Assembly (NCBI GenBank): GCA_026182355.1
Contig: JAPFBL010001617.1
Span: forward strand, 4,065,001-4,129,000
Length of the DNA: 64,000 nt
Origin: Hermatobates lingyangjiaoensis
Taxonomy: Eukaryota; Arthropoda; Insecta; Hemiptera; Hermatobatidae
Reading direction: 5' to 3'
The position numbers and the translations under genes are program-made. Below the pieces are notes generated by a model that saw only the letters and a program-made list of their open reading frames with translations, did not search any database and was not told where the DNA came from. Below, piece by piece: positions 11,500 through 21,246 of this stretch (position 1 is its first letter; every line of letters begins with the position of its first letter).

Positions 11500-11700
11500 C
11501 ATCATCGTAAAAACTTCATAAAACGACTTCTGGGACCTCAAAACATGTAATTCCGTCAAAATCTCTAGATCGAATTTTTTCACGACCAAAAATCCATCTG
11601 GGAATAATGGATCACTTGCTATACCTGTCAGATTTGTTTTCACATTTGTAAGAGACGGACTGTCACTGCTTCTTTTCACTTTAGTATACCTAAGTAAAGT
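10756..11700 (-). repeat. Repeat family A, minus-oriented copy
   Basis: Reverse complement of the 38403-39105 copy. Shared blocks include the agactaagagatcacctgc end, the ggatcaagttgatat block and the gacggatcaaaatgaaac block. It holds a (CA)n tract at about 11455-11497. The apparent minus-strand frame at 11389-11679 with a Cys-Val run is read-through of that tract. It lies directly beside an oppositely oriented partial copy. Confidence 0.65.
11447..11497. repeat. (CA)n microsatellite
   Basis: About 20 CA units after cccacccaca. It sits at a place where other family A copies have a short gtgtgtgggtgg run, so it expanded inside the repeat. Confidence 0.9.
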
Positions 11701-11943
11701 ATAGTGATCGTCAAAAAATTCAATCTCGTGATTTTAACAGAATTACGTGTTTTGAGGTCCCAGAAGTCGTTTTATAAAGTTTCTTCGATGATGTCTGTGT
11801 GTGCGTTGGTTGAGTATGTATCCAAAGTTGTGGCCACGCTACGGTCAAGAATGTTTGATGGATTAAGTTGATATTTTACACAAAAATGGGCCTCAGTGTA
11901 GATGAGCCCTATTGTTTAGGAGTAATTATGCATGATGGGAAAG
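11690..11943 (+). repeat. Repeat family A, 5' partial copy in plus orientation
   Basis: Begins at taagtaaagtatagtgatcg and follows the same block order as 7793 and 38403 (aattacgtgttttgaggtc, gatgatgtctgtg, acacaaaaatgggcc, aattatgcatgatggg). Together with 10756-11700 it makes a head-to-head inverted pair with almost no spacer. Confidence 0.6.
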
Positions 11944-11990
11944 CAGGGCTGTGGAGTCGGAAGAAATCAATCGACTCCGACTCCTCACCT
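11944..11990 (+). mobile_element. Possible hAT terminal inverted repeat, other end not found
   Basis: cagggctgtggagtcgg matches the terminal inverted repeat type of a widespread hAT group from memory, and is followed by a hairpin between ggagtcgg and ccgactcc. No matching right end was found downstream, so this is at most one end. Confidence 0.35.
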
Positions 11991-13468
11991 ATTTATTACT
12001 TGTGTACACGAAAATGACATAAAGTGATAAAACATAATTAGTCAATGGATATTGACATTAATTAGTCAAACTAGAAATTTTTCCTTCCGGAGATATACAA
12101 AATATCTGGTCTTGCTTTTTCTGATTATATTTTTAATGAAATTAAAATTTTAACACATTAGTTAAACGTTCCCAATTGCATATTAAACGTGTTTTATAAA
12201 AGGCAGTATAACCCTTTAAAGTGACGGGTGTCCTCATTAGCTGGGTCGGTTATGGATTGAGCTGTGACGGTAGTTATTCCTGAAAACATTGAGCTATAAA
12301 AGTCAACATAGTCTTAAAAGTCTATGCATGGGCCGCATGGATAAGCCGTTTCTACAAGCACTAGATACCTTCCAAGGATATGGAATGCTAAATATGCAGA
12401 GTTTTATATAAATTTACACCCATATTTAGTTATTCTGGAAATAAGAGTGATGAGTATTATTCTGGAGAAGAATCTGGGGAAAAATTGACCCCATTATGTG
12501 TTCGATCTTGATGTAACCCAACTGTTGCTATTTCGCTTTCGACTTGATCCATATTTGGTAGGCATCTGCCATGAATGATCAGAGTCAACTTTCCTAAAGG
12601 ATCATCTTCAGAGCTTCTCCCTCACGTTTAGTTCTCAGACACCTTCGCTTGAATCTCTTGTGGGTACTCCAGACTTTTATCACCACCCCCAAACACTCCA
12701 CACTGAGCTGTATTTTAAAATTGCAGTTGTTTAGGTACGTGTTAGTTACATATAACCCAAATGTGCTTACTCAGCAAAGTTCGATCCAGATTGGAGTAAT
12801 GATACAAACGTCTGTAGTTGTTGTACGGTATGTATCTGTACTGCACGGTGTATTAATCCGTCCCGTGTAACAAACATGCTATCTTGGTTCCACTCATTCT
12901 TAAATACAAGGGAAATCGAAAATATTTTCGTAAAGATCTAATAAAAAGTCATGGGGGTCCAAGAGTCATGATGCGTCTTTTATAGCCTCTCAGACTTACA
13001 CTACTCTCACTTCCTTGTGGTGGCCCCAGAACAGGTTTAAGCGTTTTAAACTTCCTTACTCAGACGGACTAGAGTAAGGCAGGCGCCTTTTTTCCTTCTC
13101 TTGTATCGCAACGCTTGCTTTCATATCCTTTCTCCATACCTATCCTAGTCTCCCCTTTAATTTTCCTTCCCCTATTATGAAATTCCTTTGTTAGTTTCAT
13201 CCCGTGCAGGGAGGAAATTGATCCAACCTGATTGTGTGTCAAGCGGCCTGTGCACTGGATGGAAGGCACCAGTATAAATAAATAATAAAACCAATATAAT
13301 TAATTCATAGTAATCGCTAAAACGTTATCAATGAATATAGAAAGGATTAATTTTTAAAAATTATTTATTAACCTACAGTTCTTAATTTCAGGTATGGAAT
13401 GAAGTTTAAACGAACGAAGCACTGTCAGATCTTAAAGAACTGATGATTAACTTAAATGCTCAGTAGGT
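11991..13468. other. Unassigned sequence between repeats
   Basis: Mixed composition. A minus-strand frame at 13069-13269 is open for 66 codons, but nothing in it is recognisable. Probably older transposon sequence, class unknown. Confidence 0.4.
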
Positions 13469-14310
13469 AAGAATACTAGAGATGGGCGTATCGAAAACGA
13501 ACTATTCGAATAAAGCCAGGTATCGATGTAGTCGAATATGCAGTTCCGATACCAACACGACTACTTTCGAATACTTCGATACGTATTCGGTGGTCTCGTA
13601 TAATACGAATAGAAAGTAGTCGTATCGGATTCGTTCTTATCAAGTACCTCGTTTCCCCTTCTCCTCACCACAGATTACGATGTCAGCCACCGCGCACCAA
13701 CTCCTACTCATCCTCTCTTTTTGTCAATTATAACAAACAATTTGCTTAGCACTTGCATCATTGCCTCAAGCGACCAGCACCGGGTACTGGTAATACCTCC
13801 GCCCTCAACCTTGAGACTGCGAGTGACCTGCATCTGGTGTCTGACCATCCCTGATACTTTATTTTTATCTGTTTTTGATTGTCCTCTGTTGTATTAAGAC
13901 ATTCTACCACTATTAAATAAATAAATCTATTTACTCTACTGAGTCTTTTTTTCTACTGTTTCTTTTCTCTGTTCTAAGTAGGTCTTCTCAACTACAATAT
14001 TTTTACAAAGCATTTATTAATAAAACATTTTTACCTTTTAAAAATGAATCCTAACTATAAGTTGTGTAATATAAGTAGGCCAGTACCTAAATAGTAATAT
14101 ATTATTTTTTTAACCAACGATGTTAAAAGTAAATATCGCTTACAATAATTTTACATTGTGGAAAGCTGTAAGTTAATATATGTATGTGATGGGATACATA
14201 ATGAGAGTGTCAAGTGATCAAGAAAAAGGATTCGATACGCAGGATAGCCGAGAATCAGTGCATTCTATAAGAAAGTAGTCGTATTCGAAATGCCTATCTC
14301 TAAAGAATAC
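13469..14310. mobile_element. Non-autonomous hAT-type element with 8-bp target duplication
   Basis: The element occupies 13477-14302 (826 bp). Target duplications aagaatac lie at 13469-13476 and 14303-14310 and are identical. The left end reads tagagatgggcgtatcgaa; the right end inverted reads tagagataggcatttcgaa. Subterminal parts at both ends carry several gtattcga/tcgaatac copies, typical of hAT transposase-binding repeats. No transposase frame is present inside, so it would have been mobilised in trans. The 8-bp duplication is the hAT hallmark. Confidence 0.85.
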
Positions 14311-15197
14311 CTGCTACATTGGGGGGTGAATGTCAAAATGTAAAGTAACGGTAACGCCAAATTCTACACATTTACAGTTTTATTACTATTTCGAGTGATT
14401 GCAAACAAAAAATAGTAGCTGAGAATAAAATTTGTAATCGACAATGTGTCATTTGTTTTTAAAATATTTGAATCTGAATATATCAAATTATTATCTTGTA
14501 TTTCTTACGACTTTTAGAGATTTAAGAAGATTAGACGTAAACAAGGTATAAAAAGTCACCACATAGCTCTTCAAGATGTAATAAATGATATCAGTGTACC
14601 TGTAAATATTATAAAAATGTTGACCATATATTTCCCGTAACTTCGTTCATTCATGCAGTTTCAGAATATATATGGCTATACGGATCTCTAAAATGCGAGG
14701 ATGAGTTGGATAACAAACAAGGAGACCCTACAATAGATCAATAAGCGAAACCTATTTTATTGTCTCGGAGGAACTCAAACAACGTGCATTTTTCTGTTCA
14801 CAACTCCATATCCAAATTTTGACTCAAATGTTAATATTTTCAATACTCTATATATCATTTTAAATGACAGTAAAAAGATTTTTAAACAGCAATTGTATGA
14901 AGTGATTAAGTTATTTTTGTTTACCCTCTTTGAATATTAGTGAATATTTTCCCAATGAACATGGAATTGAAAAATTATATGGAAACTACTTCATTTTTTC
15001 AGTCAACGAAAAAAATAATTAGCAATTTCAATCTCCACTGTGGTCATTAGTTTATGAATTTATAACATATTGAAAAAAATTATACTTCACTGTAACCAGC
15101 TGCAACTACATCATAATGTTACAATCATTAACAAGAAATAGATATTTGATTGAATGGTCTGATTTATGACTCAATTACTCTCAAGAGAAATTAAAAA
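14311..15197. other. AT-rich, nothing recognised
   Basis: No open frame of note and no repeat shared with the rest of the window was seen. Confidence 0.4.
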
Positions 15198-16577
15198 GTC
15201 TGGAGTGGTGGTCTACACTCAACTTAGCTATAAGTGAACTTAATATCGAACGTCTTGGGTATCTTTATAAATAAAATAATGATTTTGTCTGTACATTGCT
15301 TAGAACTGACTCATTTCAAGTTTTCTTTACGTTTCATACATTGGAGAAACCGAATCCACCCTTAGAAAAATTTCTGTCGGTTTGTCTGCTTGTCAGCAAA
15401 ACTTTGTCACAGGTAAACTCAGCTACCATAAGACATATAAAGCTGAAACTTTTACAGTAGATTTGTATAGGTCTAACTTAAAATATGGGCTCTGAATTGA
15501 TTGGAAATTCAACGTAGAAGTGAAGTTATGGACGTTTAACGCAAAAATGTTTGTCACAAGTAAACTCAGCCACCATAAGACATAGCGAGCTGAAACATTG
15601 ACACTGGATTTGTGTATGCCTAACTTAAAATATGTGCTCTAAATAGATTATTAATTCAGTACAGAAGCGAAGTTATGGGGCTTTTAGCTGTATTTTCCTA
15701 ACTTCACAGACAAGTTTGTTTTGAAAATACACAGGTGTGGCAAGTAGGTATTGTTAGTTGATTTGAATTTCAATTGAGCATCTATATAAATAAAATAATG
15801 ATTTTGTCTGTACATTGCTTAGAACTGACTCAATTCAAGTTTTCTTTACGTTTCATACATTGGAGAAACCGAATCCACCCTTAGAAAAATTTTTGTCGGT
15901 TTGTCCGCAAAACTTTGTCGCAAGTAAACTCAGCTACCATAGGATATATAAAGCTGAAACTTTTACAGTAGATTTGGGTAGGTCTAACTTAAAATATAGG
16001 CTCTGAATTATCTGGAAATTCAACGTAGAAGTGAAGTTATGGACGTTTAAAGCAAAAACGTTTGTCACAAGTAAACTCAGCCACCATAAGACATGGCGAA
16101 CTGAAACTTTGACACTGGATTTGTGTATGCCTAGCTTAAAATATGAGCTCTAAATAGATTCATAATTAAGTACAGAAACGAAGTTATAGGGCTTTAAGCG
16201 TATTTTCCTTACTTCACAGGCAAGTTTGTTTTGAAAATACACAGGTGAAGCAAGTAGGTATTGTTAGTTGATTTTAATTTCATTGGAGCATATGAATATA
16301 TTGCGTATTTGACATCTTTGAAAAAGTGTTTCCCAGAGTTGAGGATGTACTATCTATTACGAATAAATAGTTTTGTAGACGGGCAATTCTCAACTCTTAA
16401 TACGGACAGAACAAGTTCTTACGCTATATCATACCGACGAAAGACCTTACAAGTCAGTAAAGAGATTGGATTAGTGATGAAGAAGCAGTTCATTATCTAA
16501 TTGAATTTCTTGACTCTGAATTTATTTCTCCTGGACTGCCTGCTCATGAGTAAAAACTTAATGTAGGAGAATCAATC

Positions 16578-16826
16578 ATGCTGCAATTTAGTAGCGGTAA
16601 CAAATTTCATGTTACGAAACATGAGTACCCCAAAACTGTGCAACGGGACACGACTCTGAGTTCGTGCTCTACACAGATATGTCATAGAGGCGGAAATAAT
16701 GACTGGATGTGGTATTGGGGAGTCTGTGTGTATACCACACATACCATTGATTCCGAGCCACTGTCTGTTTACGTTGAAATGATTGCAAAGTCCGGTCAGA
16801 GTCTATTTCGCAATGACGTTAACTAA
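16578..16826 (+). pseudogene. Open frame inside Helitron, copy 2
   Basis: 82 codons, the counterpart of 9694-9942 on the other strand. A third, slightly shortened copy is at 17811-18020. Conserved segments are FHVTKHE, STQICHRGG, WMWYWGVCV and SVYVEMIAKSGQS. Function unknown. It is listed because the frame stays open in three copies. Confidence 0.3.
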
Positions 16827-16939
16827 GTCGCAAAAGGGAGACTTCATCTAACGCAGGAATACAAGGTAGCGAAACCAAGTTTTTCTCACATGGTCAAATG
16901 TAGTTTACTTGCTCAAGTAAATGTGCTCAAGAATTTAAA

Positions 16940-17150
16940 ATGTGGATAATATAAAAATTGGTAATAAAGTAAAGAGATCTAGCTAGGGTAGCCAGTAGCT
17001 TGCTTGCTCGCCGATGACAGTAGTGCAAATGTATTATAAATAAATACAACAAAAATATTTTTTTTAATTTAATATTTGCGTAATATAAACACTGGTAATA
17101 AAGTAAGGTATGGAACCAGAGTAGCCCAGTGGCTTGCGTGCTAGCTTTTG
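16940..17150. repeat. Minisatellite of about 130 bp, two units in Helitron
   Basis: Reverse-complement counterpart of 9061-9420: tagccagtagcttgcttgctcg and gtagcccagtggcttgcgtg-type junctions about 115-130 bp apart. Confidence 0.55.
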
Positions 17151-18323
17151 ACAGTGAGCACGTTAATTAGAACTAACTCATTTCAAGTTTTCTTTACGTT
17201 TCATACTTCAGAGTAGCCACATGTACCCTTAGAATAATTTCTGTCTGTCGGTTTGTCCACAAAATATTGCCACCATATGGCATATAAATCTGAAACATTG
17301 ATTGTAGATTTATGTATGTCTAACTTAAAATCTAATCTTTGTATACAGAGGCATTTGTTTAGCACTGTACTAATAATGGTATTTTCTACTATTCTATAAC
17401 TTCTAATTGTAGTATTAGTATAATAATATAATTGATATTTTGGAATACCAAGTATAATAGCATTTTTGATTCCGTCAAAGACGGGTACGTTTGCTAGTAT
17501 GAATATATTGCGTATTTGACATCATTGAAATGGTGTTTCACAGAGGATGTACTATCTATTGAGAATAAATGTTTTGTAAACGAGCAATTCTCAGCCCTTA
17601 ATATGAACAGGCAGGAGAAATCAACAAACAAGTTCTTACGCTATATGAAGCCGAGGAAAGAACTTACAAGTCAGTAAAGAGATTGGATTAGTGATGAAGA
17701 AGCAGTTCATTATCTGATTGAATTTCTTGACTCTGAATTTATTTCTCCTGGACTGCCTGCTCATGAGTAAAAACATAAAGTAGGAGCAATTTATAGCAGT
17801 AACAAATTTCATGTTACGAAACATGAGTGCCCCAAAAACTGTGCAACGGGACACGACTCTGAGTTCGTGCTCTACACAGATATGCCATAGAGGCGGACAT
17901 AATGACTGGATGTGGTATTGGGGAGTCTGTGTGTATACCATTGATTCTGAGCCACTGTCTGTTTCCGTTCAAATGATGGCAAAGTCCCGTCAGAGTCTAT
18001 TTCGCAATGACGTTAACTAAGTCGCAAAGGGAGACTTTAACGCAGGAATTCAAGTTAGCGAAACCAAGTTTTTCTCACATGGTCAACTGTAGTTTACTTG
18101 CTCAAGAGTCAGAGGTTTCAACTGATTGTTCTTCCATGAACCTGAAGGACAGACAGCTAATGTAGTGTATACAGAGGCATTTGTTTAACACTGTACTAAT
18201 AATGTTGTTTTCTACTATTCTATAATTTCTAATTATAGTATTAGTAATATATTATAATTGATATTTTGGAATACCAAGTATAATAGAATTTTTGATTCCG
18301 TCAAAGACGGGTAAATTTGCTAG

Positions 18324-18743
18324 TATAATATATAATGTCCCATTTAGGCATAATAAAAATGTCTAAATGGGAGATGTTTATTTGTCTTTCATTCTTGGAG
18401 GTAGTACAGATAACGATTGATCCACTTATCATTATACGCTTATTTTTGTATGTCACACCACTGATGCATATAATATCATTAGAATAACTACAGCAGTAAT
18501 AACATTTTTAAAAAGCGAAAGTGTAGATTTCGTATTATGAAATATGTCTTACAGGAGAAATGCCTTTTGTTCCAATAGCAAGAGATATATAGTTTATCAA
18601 ACCTCCTTCTAGATTGTATATTTAAGACAAAGTTTCCCATTTAAAACTTGTAAATATTCCTATTTTGTTAAAAAAATGTAGAAAAGTAAAAAAAGTTCAG
18701 GAATACATCGATAGAAAAGAAATGAGATGTAACTTTAAACAGT
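18324..18743. other. Spacer between Helitron and RpL23A 3' end
   Basis: 18330-18480 repeats a block found at 8570-8700 and 46430-46600 (cattc-ttggaggtagtacag; tttttgtatgtcacacca). The remainder up to the poly(A) signal of RpL23A shows nothing recognised. Confidence 0.45.
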
Positions 18744-18749
18744 TTTATT
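18744..18749 (-). terminator. Poly(A) signal of RpL23A
   Basis: AATAAA on the minus strand, 44 bases after the RpL23A stop codon. Its position and strand fit. Confidence 0.6.
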
Positions 18750-18792
18750 TAAAGGGATAAAAATATATACAAAAAAAATAAATGGTATATAT

Positions 18793-18877
18793 TTATATTA
18801 TCCCAATTTTGTTAGCCACGTCTAAAGCATCGTAGTCTCTTGCCAGTCTCACATAAGCTTTCTTTTTTCCATCAGGC
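18793..18877 (-). CDS. RpL23A: RpL23A exon 6 and stop
   Basis: Acceptor ctttttacag ends at 18878. It encodes [16 protein letters not shown] and [11 protein letters not shown] followed by TAA at 18795-18793. Ends exactly at the family C-terminus. Confidence 0.95.
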
Positions 18878-21212
18878 CTGTAAAAAGACACAATAAATGA
18901 TTAATAATTTCGTTAGTAAAGATTGCAATTTACTTTTAAAAAAAGAAACCTATTCTAAACACAGCATTTTGAGCCACATATAAACGATTTATTCTCTCAA
19001 TTCAGTGAACTGAATACAACAATAAATCATAAGTTTATTGGTACTAAACAAAACAATTCTCAGCAAACGATTTACATGAATGTCAACTGTTAGGCATAAT
19101 TTGAGGTATACTTAACACTCTCTCCTCATTTTATCAGCTCTTTCTAGGTTCGATTTTTTTTTAATTATATGTTTTGTAGAAGGCTCAATTGCATAATCTT
19201 TCTTGCTTTGAAGTTAATGTGTTCATTACAGAGATGAGATTTTTCTTAAAAATCTAATATTAAAACAGTATGAATAGAACACTAGAAAATTAAAATACTT
19301 TTTATCATCCTGAATTTATAAATCTAAAATAATAATTAATTAAGAAGAGTTTATGCAAAAGATATAAACTTCAACAAGTTCTAAGCAAGCCATGATTTTT
19401 TTCCCAGCTCCATTACTAAATGGCTCAGTATATCCACATGCAATTTGTAATAAATAATCATACTAACCTCACTAATGTGTTGACTTTTGCCACATCAATA
19501 TCATACAATTTTTTAACAGAGTTTTTAATATGGTGTTTATTGGCTTCTAAATGAACAATAAAGACGAGAGTGTTGTTGTCTTCAATTTTCTTCATTGCGG
19601 CTTCAGTAGTTAAGGGGAATTTCACAATATTAAAAGCATCCATACTAAAAAAGTAAATGTATATTATTTTTAGCATCCTCCCATACTACTCAATATAGAA
19701 CAAGATTTCATAATAAACACGTGATGGTACTATTGTTTTTGTACTACCTACTTATTTTCAAACAGTGCCACTGATAATCCAAGGAGGTCGTGGGTGTAAA
19801 AAAAAAGTATGTAATATATATGTGGTAATGTATATCACATAATCAATTATCAAACCACAATATGAAATGGGGAAAAAAAGACTAAGATCTTTCAACCGTA
19901 ACAAGGGGTCTTCGTCAGAGTCAAATCCCAACTGAAACCAAAGATGTAGAAAAATCTGGTAAGTGTTTGAGAGCAGTGGAAGGGAATTAGGGAAGAGCGA
20001 TATTTTAAATTATGTAAAGTGTAGGAAAGAACAATAGTCCAGAGAGATATGTTAGGGTAATCGCAATAACGTAGGCAATATGTTAATAAAAACTCTCCCA
20101 GCAAACTGGGGCGTAGTGGTATTTATAAAATTCCGAGCGAAGTTGCCATAAAATTTCTATTGGTCAAACTAAAATGACTAAATAAACTAATAATTTTATT
20201 GAGATAAAATGATTACGTATGAAAAATCAGTATTGTTAAGAAATATAGAATCCTCTCTGATTAAATCTTATGGATCCAATATTATAAACATTTGAACGGT
20301 TTGTTCAACTTGACTCAGTCCTAACGAGGTCATTAGCCTCATTTAAGATGTTGACTACTAGCGGATAGCTTTTTACTTTTTTCTTCCTGTATTCCTTTGT
20401 CTACTATAACATCTCTCCCGAGACTATTGTTCTTTCCTACAATTTACACCCTTTAAAATACCTTTCTTCCCTTCCACAAATCTCAACCCCTTACCAGATT
20501 TTTCTACATTTTTGGTTTCAGTTGGGATTTGTCTTTGAAAATGACCACTTATTACGGTTGAAAGATCTTAGTCTTTTCTTTCATTTCTTATTGTGGTTTG
20601 AACGTTGATATGCATATATATAAAAAAAGATTTCACAATAAACACGTGAAATCTAGTGAGGGGTTGAGAAGAGTGGGATTTAAAAAGGGTGTAAAGTGCA
20701 GGAAAGGACAAATGTCCAGCGAGAGATGTTTGGGGAAACAAAGGAGTACAGAAAGACAGCGTAAAAAACTATCCGCTAGGTGTTAACACTTTATTGATCG
20801 ATTCCACAACGTAAGTATGTGGTGTAAAAAGCAAACTCATTAATTATATTTTGATTATTATCTTTGAAGTCATTAATTAACTTCTTGTACATCATATTAA
20901 ATATGTCATAAACAGTTCTAAAATGTTTTTATTATAATTTTTTTTCAGTATTAATCTCTTTTCAAACAAATAGAAGTATATATTTTTATTAAATCAAATA
21001 ACTTAAAAATTTAAGAGAATCGTAATGAAAGAATCGGAAATCTAGGATATTTACTTAACGATGCGATTCCGATTCCTCTAAAAATAAACGATCTTACGAT
21101 TAACGATTCCGATTAGTCGTCCCAACACTAATTCAAATCAAACTAGTGATGTATATAAACATCATAAAGTCAAATAGTGTTGAATATATGTAGTCGAAAT
21201 AAGAAACCATTG

Positions 21213-21246
<34 letters not shown>

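Larger units (their letters stand above)
15198..18323 (+). mobile_element. Non-autonomous Helitron, plus orientation, with duplicated 5' end and repeated 3' part
   Basis: A 5' end tctatataaataaaataatg starts at 15781 after an A. A second, tandem 5' end lies at 15262, about 519 bp upstream. The hairpin CCGTC-AAA-GACGG is at 17472-17484 and CTAG at 17494-17497, followed by T. From 17499 the sequence re-enters at an internal point (gaatatattgcgtatttgac, also at 16292) and runs to a second hairpin plus CTAG at 18298-18323. The internal sequence is the reverse complement of 8537-10755. Tandem 3' ends fit rolling-circle read-through. Confidence 0.65.

Noticed and set aside
11389..11679. 96-codon minus-strand frame with a Cys-Val run
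   Set aside because: Produced by reading through a (CA)n microsatellite inside a non-coding repeat.
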